Source: Danio rerio
Taxonomy: Eukaryota; Chordata; Actinopteri; Cypriniformes; Danionidae
DNA length: 64,000 nucleotides
Reading direction: 5' to 3'
Assembly (NCBI RefSeq): GCF_049306965.1
Contig: NC_133185.1
Coordinates: 31,888,001 to 31,952,000 of the forward strand
Shown: positions 31,855-44,379 of the stretch, one piece after another
Position numbering within the stretch: position 1 is the stretch's first letter
Layout: each line of letters opens with the position of its first letter
The notes under the pieces: model-generated
Told to the model about the DNA's origin: nothing
The model's database searches: none
What the model saw: the letters and a program-made list of their open reading frames with translations, nothing else
Translations under genes and position numbers: made by a program

Positions 31855-34602
31855 TCATTTCTGGCTCCCAAATCCACGTGCAATGTTATCATTGGTCTCT
31901 GCAGCATCCTTTAAAACCTGAAGCATGATGGCATTTCTTTTCCTGGTCTCTTCCATTCGGACTGGATTGGCCTCAGGTAGACTCTGAGGAAACAGATGGA
32001 GAAATTGATCACTCTAATCAGTTGCAAAGTAAAGCTTGTAGATTTTAACATTCCTGATATAGAGATCATTTCAAATGTGCTAGTAGTGAGACGTGTTTAT
32101 TAAAGTGGCTTTTTTGATGGATTTACAACAGCTAATGTAAATCTATTATTGAATATGGAGGTGTATAAATTGATCAGAGGTAGTAACGTTACATATCAAA
32201 GTTTGAATATACGATCCTAATTTGGGTAAAGTTGATTTTAAAGTTCCACATTTGAACTTTGTCTTTAACAATATCATTTCAAACAAGTATTCTTTGTGAA
32301 TTTAAATAGTGAAATCAAATTATTAGCCAATGATTATCAAAGTACAACAGTGCTCACAGTCTATGGCAAGCCATTTTGACACTTCCTGCAGCAACCTAGC
32401 TTTCCCATGTGGTCTCCCATCCAGGTACTGACCTATATAAAGAGTTTGGTTCCAAGATGCTAAATTGATTTAATTTGAGTAAAAATATGTAAATAAAGAA
32501 AGCGGCAAGATAAAAAACTATTTTCTGTTTAGGAGTTTCACAGGTAAAAATGCTGAACTCCACACAATTCCTTAATGTTGTCACAACACAAATCAATTAA
32601 GTTAACTTAATAGTTTTTTACAAATTTATGTTAATTGATAGCTCTTATTTATTAGATACAAGTACTTATTTTAATAGTGACTAGTAGTAACTATTACGTT
32701 GTTACTAGTAATATAATAAAAAAATTTCTATTGATTTCTATGGGGATTGGTCATTGAGATATATAACTATAATATAACTAGAATATAACTATTCAGTTTG
32801 ACAAGTATGTTTTCCAGCTGGGACTAGTACATATTTCTATGTACTAGTGGTTAATCATTAGGTACTAGTACTAATTAATTACATATAGTACCTATTTAAT
32901 AAGGTAAAGTCTAGATCGGATTTGTGGCCGCCGGGAATGCGTTATGTACATTAATATAGCTGCATTTTTTATGACACTGTATAATAGTTAATATTTTTAC
33001 AGTACTCTTACAAATGGGTTAAGGGTTGGCGATGGGCATTTAAAAATACTATTTAGTGAAGTTTATTCATAAACTAATTTCGAGAGGATCACGTGCTTAT
33101 GATTTATCACGGCCAGTCTCGTATTTGCTAATCACTAATCTTCCAATCATATGCGCCCTAAGGCACCATAAATAGCCTCAGTTCTCAGTTCACTTTATCT
33201 TCGTTTGGAAGAAACCCCCCTCCTCCCCTATTCTCCTCCTTTACCTGTGATTGGGCGGCACGGCGGTCCAGTGGTTAGCACTGCGAACCACACAGCAAGA
33301 ATACTGCCGGTCCTAGTTCCATAGGACCGGTGGGTGTTTCTGTGGGGAGTTTGTATGTCCTTCTTGGTCCGCGTGGGTTTTCCCCGGGTTCTCCGGTTTC
33401 CTCCCACCATCCAAAGACATTCAACATACATAACAATCAAGCTTGTTTAATTCCTTACGTTCCCTTAGCCACAGCAGTGATCCATAAGTACTAGTATCCA
33501 ATGAATGAGTACTAGAGTCTAATATATAAGTACTAGTATCAATTTAATGGGTACAAGTACCTGATGATTAAGTACTAGTAAGAGTACTAGTATCTAATAA
33601 ACAGAACTAGTGTCTAAGGCCCACATGGAATCTGCGCGCACAATTCTGCAGATTTTTAGTACATCATTAATTCTGTTTATTTACTTGTGTAAATGTGTGT
33701 AAATCTATATTTATTCAGTTTTTTTAATTAAGTAATAGTACTTGTAACAGTAATATTGTTGACTAATGTGAAATGTTCATCTGATTTATGTACAATGCAG
33801 TTATTTTCTGTCTTTTAGTAGATCTATTATATGAGAGACTTGCTTTGTTTATCAAATAAAGTCAAACTAATTGGATTTGCATTTTAAACATTAAATAAAA
33901 GTTTAAAAGATATTATTTTTTAATACACATATTAAGGTTTTAGTTATGATACTCCCAAAATAAAAATTCTCCGCAGAAATAGCAAAAAACATCCGCAGAT
34001 TCCGTCTGGCCCAACAATGGGTAAGCACTAGTATAGTTTTGAAAAGCATTAGTATCTAATGAATAAGTACTTAATGGAAAAGATACTAGTCTCTAAAAAA
34101 TAAGCACTAGTAACATGAAAAGAGACAGTACGGGTTATTGAATTAATGTGAAAACGGCTTGCCATACACAGTCAGTTCAGTGCTAATGTTGTTTTGAAGT
34201 CACGTTCAGACCGAACATGAAAAATAGCTCAATAAACAATAAAGACAGTGTCACTGTTAAAAATGAATGAATGTGTAGATATAAAACCAACTTTATATAC
34301 CTCTATATTCGCTCCTTGAACACGAGCACATGCGCAGCATCTGTTATGAAACTGACTGTTTACAATCAATGACGCGAGGATTCACCTTTACAGTCTGTTA
34401 TTTACATACAATTAGTCGCAAAAACAACACACGATTATGTAAGACAAACATAACAAGCTGATGTCTGACAATCATAAATGCAGTTTTTTAGTACCTTTAA
34501 TATCTCCTTTTTCCTCTCCTCTCCAGGGGAAAATATGATCCATATGGCGTATGTGAGTCCGCCCAGCGCGACGGAGCCCGTGAGGATCCTCATGCCGCTC
34601 AT
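31855..34602 (-). CDS. uqcc3: uqcc3, complex III assembly factor 3
   Basis: Two coding exons, 34602-34495 and 31983-31855, join in phase 0 to 78 residues plus TGA; human UQCC3 has 93. The sequence starts MSGMRILTGSVALGGLTYAI, so residues about 6-24 form the single N-terminal membrane helix. It continues FSPGEERKKEILKSLPEANP (human TPGERRKQEMLKEMP) and ends NIARGFGSQK. UQCC3 is an inner-membrane, cardiolipin-binding protein that supports cytochrome b maturation and complex III assembly. A minus-strand AATAAA at 31531-31536 gives a 3' UTR of about 320 bases. The 2.5-kb intron is repeat-rich. A second in-frame ATG (codon 4) is an alternative start; the first is preferred by position. Confidence 0.9.
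33055..33190. repeat. Interspersed repeat with TTTCGAGAGGATCACGTGCT
   Basis: TTTCGAGAGGATCACGTGCT, TATCACGGCCAGTCTC and ATCTTCCAATCATATGCGCC recur in variant form at 54478-54600 (TTTCGAGAGTATCACATGCT, AACACAGCTGGTCCTGC). The two are copies of one family, class unknown. Confidence 0.6.
33251..33435 (+). mobile_element. SINE head related to DANA, 3' part missing
   Basis: GGGCGGCACGGCGGTCCAGT, GGTTAGCACTGCGAACC and CGCGTGGGTTTTCCCCGGG mark a tRNA-derived SINE head of a divergent subfamily. It stops near 33435 without the (GAAT)n tail. Confidence 0.7.
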
Positions 34603-34839
34603 GATCTGCACGAAATATGTGCAAAAATAACTTTCCCTGATCTATGAAGGATCGCGGGGAAAAGCTAGGTCAGGTTTTTCAGCACACTGTCACACTGACA
34701 CCAGTCTGTGCTTGACACAGTGCGGTGCATTATGGGAATGCTTCTTCTTATACAACTTTTTTAACCGGTTGATGGTCTGGCAGACTGGTCACAAACCATT
34801 GTGGGACAAAAACACTGAAAAGGAAGCTTACGTTATTAA
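34603..34839 (-). promoter_or_regulatory. uqcc3 5' region
   Basis: The promoter and 5' UTR of uqcc3 must lie here. GATCGCGGGGAAAAGC and GTGCGGTGCATTATGGGAAT (about 34720-34738) are GC-richer spots; CATTATGGGA resembles the THAP11/ZNF143 ACTACA/TTATGGG class only weakly. No TATA box was found. Confidence 0.35.
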
Positions 34840-35100
34840 CCCTTGTGCACTGTTTAGATTCACCACCCTTTTGTTATGTTCGGGATTTGGGATGAAAACA
34901 TCCACTGAAAAAAAAACTGCTGTAAAATGCATCAGATATTTTTTTTTTCAAATTATTTTGCAAAAATCTGTTAATCAACCTCCTGTCCGGATAAATAGGC
35001 ATACCAGTAAATTGTTCTTAAGTTAAGTGCCAAGTTTACAAATGTCACTGATTTGGTGGAAACACACACACACACTCACGCACTCACACACACACACGCA

Positions 35101-35133
<33 letters not shown>

Positions 35134-35158
35134 GCACGCACACACACACACACGCACG

Positions 35159-35223
<65 letters not shown>

Positions 35224-35978
35224 TAATTAGCTATTATACACCATATAAAATCCAGAAACTAAGTTTTTTTTGCACATGTCTATATCTACAGGGTAAATGG
35301 AGCCAAACTGCCAACTGATAATCAACAGTAAAAATGACAAATTTGACCTCTGTCTAACAGGAAAAACCACCAACAATCAAAAATGCATGATTTTATGCTG
35401 TTATGGTTTTGTAATAAAAAAAGTGGTTAAAATGGAAGTCAATGGAGCACAAACAGCCAGCTAAAGTAAATTAGGGAGAGACAAAAAATAAAAAACAATG
35501 CATCAAATGCAATGTTGTTTCACATCTCCAAGACTTTAATAAAAGGTAAAAAAAAATCCAATTCACAATTACTTTTTGTGTTTTGCCCAAATTAGTGACA
35601 TCATTTATGAATTTGGTAATTAAAGAGTTAAAATCCTGTAATTTTATAAACAATTTAGTAGTTTTGATCAGGACTGAGGTTAATTGACAGATGTATGTAT
35701 AACACATTGAAAAAATATTTATCTGTTACATTTCTACCGCAGTTTATTTTAGAGGATGTTTTTATCCTGAACATAACAAAAGGGTAGTGAATTGTAAAGT
35801 GTATTTTTGAGTTTTTTGTTATTACTATTATTCAAAGCATTTTTAATAATATGTATCAAAATAAGATTTGTCACCAAAAATCATTCTGCTAGCTGAAACT
35901 CAATTAAAAAATTATGGCCAAATTAAGACACAAAATCACTCTGGAGTGGATGAAAACATTCCCAACAGTACATAAGGG
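34840..35978. mobile_element. piggyBac-like MITE flanked by TTAA
   Basis: TTAA (34836-34839) is followed by CCCTTGTGCACTGTT, and the right end AACAGTACATAAGGG is followed by TTAA (35979-35982). The ends are inverted in 13 of 15 positions. TTAA duplication with CCC..GGG termini is the signature of piggyBac elements. Subterminal inverted copies of ACCCTTTTGTTATGTTC lie at about 34866 and 35778. No transposase frame; a long (CA)n tract lies inside. Confidence 0.75.
35062..35220. repeat. (CA)n compound microsatellite
   Basis: About 160 bases of CACACA with CACG variants, inside the piggyBac-like element. Confidence 0.95.
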
Positions 35979-36384
35979 TTAATCTTTTGATTCCATAAAG
36001 TTCCATATTTACCGATGCAAATTTACTAACCAAAAACCCTTTAAGTATTTAACCCTTAAAGTATTATAACATTAAATGAACGGCCTTAAGCAAATACTAA
36101 TAAAAAACAATTACAACTGTTCTTGTACTTGAAACTTTCAAGATTATGTAATTCCGTGAGGCCTAGACCCATTTTAGTAATGTGGAAATTACTAAAGCAA
36201 AGTAGAAACATTATTACAAGATGTTTCTTGCATAAAAAAGTTGCAAAATATGTATCTATGCATACACACACCTCTAAGTTATATTTAAATATAATTATTT
36301 GTTTGCAAGATTTATAAAAGTTGTTACAAACAGGTGATTTATTAAGGATGTATATTATATATATGTTTATTATATTATTATTGG

Positions 36385-36755
36385 CGATGCAGTGGCACAG
36401 TAGGTAGTGCTGTTGCCTCACAGCAAGAAGGTCGCTGGTTCGAGACCCAGCTGGGTCAGTTGGCATTTCTGTGTGGAGTTTGCATGTTCTCCTTGCGTTG
36501 GCGTGGATTTCATCTAGGTGCTCCGGTTTCCCCCACAGTCCAAAGCCATGCGGTATAAGTAAATTGAATAAGCTAAATTGGCCAAAGTGTTTGTGTGAAA
36601 GTGAGTGTGTATGGGTGTTTCCCAGTGTTAGGTTGTGGCTGGAAGGGTATCAGCTGCGTAAAACATATGCTGGATAAGTTGGCTGTTCATTTCACTGTGG
36701 CAACCCCGGATTAATAAAGGAACTAAGCTGAAAAGAAAATGAATGAATGAATGAA
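36385..36755 (+). mobile_element. DANA-type SINE, full length
   Basis: The head GATGCAGTGGCACAGTAGG, GTCGCTGGTTCGAGACCC, CAGTCCAAAGCCATGCGG, GGCTGGAAGGGTATCAGCTG and the tail AATGAATGAATGAA are in order. Confidence 0.92.
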
Positions 36756-36862
36756 ATCATTTATATTACTATCATGTAATCGTTTAGTTTCCATCAACAG
36801 TTTGTAAGCATTCGCAACAGGGGTACACTGGACATTTGTGACAATAATATAATAAACAATTG

Positions 36863-37858
36863 AAGGGCACCTATTTTATCCCCTTTTCCAGATTGAATAT
36901 AAGTCATTTTGTGTCTCTAGAATGTGTCTGTAAAGTTTCAGCTCAAAACACTCATCAGATTATTTATTATAGCTTTTAGAATATTGAAATTTTCTGCTTT
37001 GAACATATGTAGCTGTTTTTGTTGCCTGTGCCTTTAATGCTGGTTTTCCCTGCCCACCTTACCCACATGTCTGTTACAGTGTGCCTCAATCTCCACCTCA
37101 GCTGCGTCTGATAACAGACGGACATGTAGGAAGCAGCTCTCACATAATGTTTGTGAGAAATACTAGAGTAAGAACTTTCCCAATGATTATTTGATGCATT
37201 TGCTGTGGAGTTAATTCAAGCCTTTCTGTGATGAGTCACACATAATGTCGTTACCAAGAGGACACACACACACACACACATTTAACTGTGCACAGCAAAT
37301 GTGACAGGATACACATTAATATCCACTGCTGTAAGGGTATCTGTTATGTTAATGTACAAAATAAACCTGATTTAACGTCCAGAAACCGGGACAGAAGCGT
37401 CTTCTTTTATAATTTTACTGACATGCGTCTGTGGTGATGAAGTAAAGCTGAAGTAAATTGCTGTAATTCATTACACACATGCACTGTTTTAAAAACGTTT
37501 TAAACTTGTAAAACTCATTCTTGATCACATTTGTTGATGATTGATGATCACAGAGAGCTGAACAGATTTTTTATTCCCAGTTGCTTTGTGCACTTCCTGT
37601 CTTGTTGATATGATTATACGCGTTACTATGGAGAAATGTTAATATGCATCTGTCAATCAATTCGGTGGGTGGGGAAACCGCACTTCTACGTCACGTTGCG
37701 ATCTGGGAGGAATTTGGATCCTATTTTAACCTCAGGAAATTAAAAAAAAGAGACTTTTTGGCTTTATATCACCCCAGTATGACTGTGGACACACTATACC
37801 TACACACAGTTCTGTCCAAACAGCTTACAAAAGATGATTTTCATCATATGTGCTCTTT
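36863..37858. mobile_element. 1-kb DNA element, family X copy 1
   Basis: It begins AAGGGCACCTATTTTATCCC and ends CATATGTGCTCTTTAA, so the termini are inverted. Shared blocks with the copy at 45354-46418 include AATGTGTCTGTAAAGTTTCAG and CCGCACTTCTACGTCACG. A non-autonomous DNA transposon of unknown class. Confidence 0.65.
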
Positions 37859-38868
37859 AAATGTAAATTGAATAGAGTATGTGAAAATTTTGCATTTTGA
37901 CATAGTTGAGAGCTGTCATACATGAGATATGTATAAGTAAAATTAAAAGTTAATATGCTAGTTTAATTGTATGCTAGATAACAGTTACACTTCTAATATT
38001 TTTAATTAAACAACAAATTGTAAACTCTTAGTGGATTTCAGTTTTGTGCATTTTTCTGGCTCAGATATGAATCTCTGACTCTATAACAGTTTAGTTCTTC
38101 AACACCAATTATGTATATGTACAATTATGTAGCTACATCTACTGTCTCAAATGAATGCATTCCAGAGCTGCACACTAAACAAATAACTCAATACAATGAA
38201 TAAAACACAGAGCAGCTGTGAATGTTATTGTCCACCAGATGGCTCTAACACACAGTATCTGCTCTGGATGTAGCTGATGGCCTGTGTGTGAGTGACTCAG
38301 TACAGGCTTGTGTGGGTGTGCAGAAAGAACTTAAGTGCTGATAATGTGTGTCCATCAGAGTCAAGGTGCAAAATAGATAGCTGGAACAGAAGGTATACAT
38401 TAGTGTCCCTTTAAGTGACAATTTCCCAGCCTGAGCACATGCAGAGCTTTGTTCATCCCTTACAAAACATCACCATGGCAACCATAGTTTCTGCACAAAC
38501 ACCCCGGTTGCTACAGCTAGAGTTACAACAATACGGCTATGATGACTTGCTATTATCCATCAGTGCCATGACAATGAATGCAGACAAAATGATTCTAACA
38601 GCCTCTTACATCATTTAAAGATGCTGCATTCGTTAGGAGCCTGCATTTAAGTGGAAATCGTGGTAAAAACTGAAACTGTGCAGGGAATTAACTATACGTT
38701 TGGTCATAACTGAGTTAAGGCCTAAAATGGGCTTTGTGACACATGGTCTGTGTGATGACAAATCTCCCAGTTCAATTTAGTTTTATTTCAGAAAAACCAA
38801 AACTGCTAATATACCCTCATGTTTGACTGTTTGGAGGTGACAGTGCCATTCAAATTTTAGCCCTTTAA

Positions 38869-40084
38869 GGGGTGGTCCACTATGATGTCGTATTTTAAAC
38901 TTTAGTTGATGTGTAATGTAGCTGTGTGAACATAAACAACATCTCTGAATGTAATGCGCCTTAAGGTCATTGCAAAGGGAAAGATTGGCTTTTACAGAGT
39001 CAGCTTAGCAAAACCTACAGCGAGCGAATTTGGGGACCACTAAAAACACATCTGGGCTAGTGAGATCACAAGGGGTTGTGGTAATGGGCATTCACCTTGT
39101 ACACACACCCTGTGCAGCAAAGGGGAGTGGCCAGAGGCGCTGTAATGTAGCAGAGAAAGCTAAAAATGCTTGTTCAGTTTCTGTATTTGGGCTTCAAAAG
39201 GACATGGCACAAAGAGAGAAGTGCTAACAGTTTAATGTTAATTATGTTTTAGAGAATTATAAAAAAAGATATAGCTAGCATTTGACAAAGGACAGCTTCC
39301 AGAATCTCTTCCAGTTCAGTGCTGGATTCGGCTAAAAACTCCTCAAAGAAGAAGTAGCTATAACCAAAACAGAAGAAGCTGTGGATTGTGAGCCACAACC
39401 TGTAAGTATTTTATTTGTTAAAATTGATCAATTTCATGCACGGTTTCTAGCGTTAACAGTATGTTGTAGCAAGGATGCAAACAACGGGATATGCTGTTTG
39501 GCACTGCTAACAATTTATCTACAAATTTATATTTATCAGTCAAACCGCTGTAAACACCCACAATCTTCACCAGCGCTGTAGTGTCTCACTATACAGACAT
39601 TTACCTGTGTTCTACACTTAAAATAACACACTTGCAAAAGATATGAGAACGTTTTGTATAACTTACACATGCTTATAACCTGAATATATGTAAAAGACAC
39701 TTGTCAGATGTTATTTTAGAGCAGGCGTGAAACTAAGCTGTTTGCTCCTTATTTTTTGTCTGATTCAGACAGCTAACGCTGCTAATAGCTGCTCTGACTG
39801 GACAGTTAACAGCGCAAAAGTGCACGTTTGTAGGGGCGTGACATGGAGCCATTCCGCGAATCACAGCACATTAAGTTACCTGACCAATCAGAGCCTCTTG
39901 AGGGCGGGCCTTTTAGAGGAACTAGGAAATATGACGCGTTTTCATATTGGCTGAGTAGCTGTACATAATCAAAGTGAGATATATGAACAAATATTGTGAT
40001 TTTCTACAAGTGAAGCATGAGCACACATTGCTTTGCATCTTATAAACAAAACAAAACCTTAAAAATACACTGTGGACCACCTCT
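38869..40084. mobile_element. 1.2-kb element with GGGGTGGTCCAC ends and TTTAA flanks
   Basis: The left end TTTAA|GGGGTGGTCCACTATG and the right end ACTGTGGACCACCTCTTTAA are inverted, and TTTAA flanks both. The interior has CCAAT- and GC-type promoter words (ACCAATCAGAGC, GAGGGCGGGCC) near 39880. Class II, superfamily open (the flank could also be read as TTAA). Confidence 0.7.
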
Positions 40085-40139
40085 TTAAAATGTCTTAAAT
40101 CTTCTGAAATATTGTGTTGTACTAGTAAATATTATGTAT

Positions 40140-40230
40140 GCTAGAATGGTTGCCGGTTCATTCCGCTGTGGTGACCCCTGATTAATAAAGGGACAAAGCT
40201 AAAGGAAAATTAATGAATGATGAATGTTGT
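40140..40230 (+). mobile_element. DANA SINE tail fragment
   Basis: GGTTGCCGGTTCATTCCGC, GTGACCCCTGATTAATAAAG and TTAATGAATGATGAATG are the last part of DANA. Confidence 0.8.
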
Positions 40231-41299
40231 TAAGAAATAACTCTATTTGAATTGTTATGATTGCGCAAGTAAAAAAAACGTTTCCACTGGCCCATCCAAG
40301 CTATTGGAAAAAATTCTAGGTGTTTAGCCCTGCATAAGTCTTAGTTTTTAAAAAGTCTTAAATCTGACTTGGTAAACTTGTAGAAACCATGTTTATGCCA
40401 AATATCTGTTTGCTGAATTAAGAATTTTAAACATTTTTTAATGTTTATTTTTGCCATTTATCGTGAAAGGAACTACGCAAACTTATGGCAATTCAGAACT
40501 TTATTAATATTTTATTAAATATTTACTTTATTCTTATTATGGATGTCAAAAGCCTTTTGTGCTCTACAGAAGAAACTTTTACAGGTTTGAAACCTCTAGA
40601 TGCCCAAACTAGGGCCCACGAGTCAAAGTTGGCCCATTGTAACCTTTGATTTGGCTCACCATTCCATCTGAAAAGAGAGGGAGAATTTGGGGGAATGTTG
40701 GGGTTAATGGTTTAAATACACATTGTCATTTCTAATTTAGTGTAATCTTTCAGTCGTTAGTTTTATTTTTAAGCTACAAAAACAACAACAACAACAACAT
40801 CTTGAATTAAATGTTTCAGTAAAATGTTGTAAATGAAGGCAGGTCCAGCTTGACTAGTGTATTTGACATTAAACTCCACAGTGTTATAAATGGAATGCTT
40901 ATGTTTTAATTTTAATAGGTTCATTATAAAATGTAAAATATATAAAACATATATATAAAACATAATGGATACGTTATATGCTTACAGTAATGTTTTCTAT
41001 TTATTTTGAAATAAACAAGGAAATTATTCATGGAAACTTTGTAATACAGCTTGATATATTTACCTTCAGTCAAGCCCTCAGTAAAGTTTGTTTTTTTAGC
41101 CCTTCATAAGAAAAAGTTTGGGCACTCCTGCTCGTACAACCCTGCTCCAGAGTGATTCAATTTTGGTTGAAGTGTAGGCCTATTTTTTGTCCTACAAATG
41201 TGTAGTTTTGTTTGACACAATTAAATTTACCTGGAAGAACTTCTTTCTCAATCTTCCCTTTTAATTTTCATTTTTTAAACTTCGTCAGAAATAACATTT

Positions 41300-42000
41300 T
41301 TCGGATAGCCTGTAATTTCCTCCTGCTTTTTTTTCACCCTGACGCTTTCAGAAACTTTCACGCTGTGACCACACTTACAGATTCCTTCACCCTTCCCGCT
41401 CTGAGCTCCAAACGCGCTGGAGGTTTCGACTTCAGATGTTCAGAAAGCAGAAAACGAGGTAATTTCTCCTGGCTGCGTTATTGCTTGAATATTTAATCGT
41501 TTCCTGCCTCTCGCAGCCCCGACACCCCCTCCACATCTATAATGACAGCTCTCTCTCTCTCTCTCTCGTTCTCTCTCTGACTGCCACAGTAACGCTGGCA
41601 GATGCCCGCTCCTGTTGCCATGACAGCCGTTTCTCCCGAAGGTGCACCGCTGATCATTGAAAGAAATATTCATGTGCGCGTCTAGTTTGTGTACAATGTG
41701 TGTGCGCTTCACCGTCGATTTACAGCGGTGCAGGGGTGTGCCTATGCATTTTAAGTGCTAATAGTTTGCCCTCCTGCGTTCAGTAGGCTGTCATGTACAC
41801 AAAACGCGTTCACGACGCTCTGGTAATGTTCTAATGGTCGCTGAACGCCCCTCAGCAGCACCTGTGTGGTATTTCACAGCAGCGCGTCCAGTGCGAATGC
41901 TAATCAGAGCCCACTGTCCTCGGCGGAATTTCAGACACTAATTCACACTTACAATTTGCGTATGTGTTGTGGCACATAAATCATCTGTGGAACGGGGAAA
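41300..42000. other. GC-richer unique DNA, no gene recognised
   Basis: Unlike its surroundings this stretch has several CpGs and no clear repeat apart from a (CT)n run near 41547. It contains CATTGAAAGAAATATTCATG and GGTATTTCACAGCAGCGCG. It could be a CpG-type regulatory region, but no splice-bounded ORF with a known match is seen. Confidence 0.35.
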
Positions 42001-42004
42001 TGAG

Positions 42005-42310
42005 TTGTGTGTGTGTGTGTGTGTGTACCTTGTATTCCTAACGTTGTAGGGACCAAATGTCCCCCAAAGTATAGCAATAGCAGTAAGTTTTGATAATGTA
42101 GGCACATTTATTTGGTCCCTATGAGAAAAACGGCTCATGAATAACACAGAATCAAGTATTTTGAGAATGTAAAAATGCAGATTGTTTCCTGTGAGGGTTA
42201 GGGAATAGGGGATATACTTAGTCTGTTTGGTAAAAAGCATTCTGTCTATGGGATGTCCCCAAGATATATGTGCAAGCGTGGGTGTGTGTGTGTGTGTGTA
42301 TGTGTCTGTG
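42005..42310. repeat. Fish repeat with AGGGACCAAATGTCCCC
   Basis: TGTAGGGACCAAATGTCCCC near the left and CTATGGGATGTCCCC near the right, with TG runs on both sides and CCTGTGAGGGTTAGGG inside. This is a pattern I recognise as very common in zebrafish intergenic DNA. Confidence 0.6.
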
Positions 42311-42449
42311 TATGTGGACAACTGCCTGTACAGACTGTACTTCTCCAAAGTAAAGAAGGTCTATTATGGCCGCATTATTAATAAAAACGACACATAATAA
42401 GTGCATAAACTTATGCACTGAGCAAAAGTGACCTTTCCATTTTGACAAA

Positions 42450-43260
42450 ATACAGAAACTGGAACATGGAGTGCTGGTCTTTGTCTATCATGAGAATGAA
42501 TCAGAGCATAAATTAAAGCTTATAAATTAAAATTTGTCTGCTGCAGTTCTGCATAATATCTGAACATTGCTCAAGGGAAGAATAGTTTCATCTTTCATAT
42601 CGCCCCCCACTTTTTGTGCATAATAATTCATTTAATAAACTCAGAGCTTTGAATACAGATTATTATGTACTCCATAAGAATGGTATTCACTAATTTAATT
42701 AGCTTTAAATTATTAGGTCATGTGAATGTCAGCTTTTGAATGCTTTTATATATATATAAAAAAAAAGCTCTATAAAAATCCTAATAAATTAAAAGTGAAG
42801 CAGGTAAGCAAAGAAGAATGTTTCTGAAAGTAATCTTGCATGAGTCTTTCATAATGTTTTAAAAATCTTGGTTTTGAATAAAGATTTTTAATGTACTCAA
42901 TGGCATTCGTGAAGCCAATTAAATATATATTTTATTCAAAGCTAGATACACTTTATCTGTTAATTAACAGTTGTGTGAATATGTACTTCACCAAAACATG
43001 TCCATAACTTTCATTGCTGCTTTCAAATTGCATTATGGGACCTTGATCTCTGCTCTCATGATGATTTGTGTTAAAAAAAATAACTCCATAATTTAATAAA
43101 GAGACGTTTTAAGATTTTAAAGTCTGAAATGATTTAAGATCGGTCATGTAAGTTAGGGTTGTTCTGTATTGCACTGATTTAATTTAAAGTCTAAGAAATC
43201 TTGTTAATTAGTAGACTATTTCTCAAAGTAATCTTTTACGGCTCTCTCAATACATTTTTT
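42450..43260. other. AT-rich unique segment, candidate conserved noncoding DNA
   Basis: No repeat family recognised. It carries homeodomain-type cores (CTAATTTAATTAGC at about 42690; CCAATTAAAT at about 42915) and long unique runs. It lies in the gene-free stretch between uqcc3 and cnih2. Confidence 0.3.
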
Positions 43261-43315
43261 TATTGAAACAGATCAAAGTTTTGAATACAAATGTTTTATT
43301 CATTTATATAGTTGA

Positions 43316-43317
<2 letters not shown>

Positions 43318-43408
<91 letters not shown>

Positions 43409-43425
43409 TTATATATATATATATG
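43318..43425. repeat. (TA)n microsatellite
   Basis: About 105 bases of AT dinucleotides with two TTTATA interruptions near the right end. Confidence 0.95.
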
Positions 43426-43589
43426 GTTATTCACAGCTATATAAAGTTGCTCATGAATAAAAATCTTGCAGTTAAAAATAGTTTTAAAAATCAATGTTTC
43501 TGAATATTTTGTATCATTTCTACAATATCATTAATAATAACGAAAAAAAAAACAGTTTTGGATGCAAATATTTGTATGTGCTAATGTAA

Positions 43590-43955
43590 TGTAAGGTGTG
43601 TTTATATAGCGCATTTATTGTGTATAGTCATACACCAAAAGCGCTTCACAATCATGAGGGGCGTCTCTCCATACCACCACCAGTGTGCAGCATCCACTTG
43701 AATGATGCGACGGCAGCCACAGGACAATGGCCAGTGCTCACCACACACCAGTTATTGGTGGAGTGGAGAGACAGTGATAGAGCCAATTTGGTGAATGGGG
43801 ATGATTGGGAAGCCATGATGGGTAAGGGCTGATGTTGGAAATTTTCCAGAACACCGGGGTTACACCCCTACTCTTTTTGAGAAGTGCTGTGGGATTTTTA
43901 ATGACCACAGAGAGTCAGGACTTCTGTTTAACGTCTCATCTGGAAGACAAACCAG
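43590..43955. repeat. Fish interspersed repeat with TTTATATAGCGC and CACCACCAGTGTGCAGC
   Basis: TTTATATAGCGCATTTATTG, CCACCACCAGTGTGCAGCAT, GAATGATGCGACGGCAGCC and CCGGGGTTACACCCCTACTC occur in a fixed order that recurs across fish genomes. I recognise the pattern but cannot name the family with certainty. Confidence 0.65.
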
Positions 43956-44379
43956 CAAACCAGTTCATTGTAATATGTAAACTATTCAAAGGTATATAAC
44001 ACTTCCTCGATAAATTGGATTAAAACAGGTGTTAAAGTTAAAGAAATCAGATTATTTCTGAACGTAAACTTGTATTGTTATTTAACCCAACATGTGTATT
44101 AGCACAGACAAAATACACATTTCCTGTTCAATTAAAAAGACCACTTTTTGCTGATAAAGGCAACCTTGGCTTTTAGTCCAATGTCCAAAGGCCAACATGT
44201 TATCTTTAAACTATCATTATTCTATATCATTAAAGTGATGATACACAGAGCAACGTTTATAGAGCAATGCTGCCAGAAGACAATTTTAGGAAATGATGTC
44301 AACGGTGGGCAACCAGGTCAGACAAAGGGAAATTTTGGGAAATTTTGTCATTGGTAGACAACTAGGTGTAATTCAGGGA

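Larger units (their letters stand above)
32640..34115. repeat. ACTAGTA-rich degenerate tandem repeats in the uqcc3 intron
   Basis: The words AGTACTAGTATC, AATAAGTACTAGT and close variants recur at 32640-32905, 33485-33620 and 34025-34115, roughly every 25-30 bases. SINE-like and other sequence interrupts the array in the middle. It reads as an eroded minisatellite or the internal repeats of a DNA element. Confidence 0.55.

Noticed and set aside
35023-35230. Cys-Val and Thr-His repeat proteins
   Set aside because: Pure translation of the (CA)n microsatellite.
43263-43503. Ile-Tyr repeat ORFs
   Set aside because: Pure translation of a (TA)n tract.
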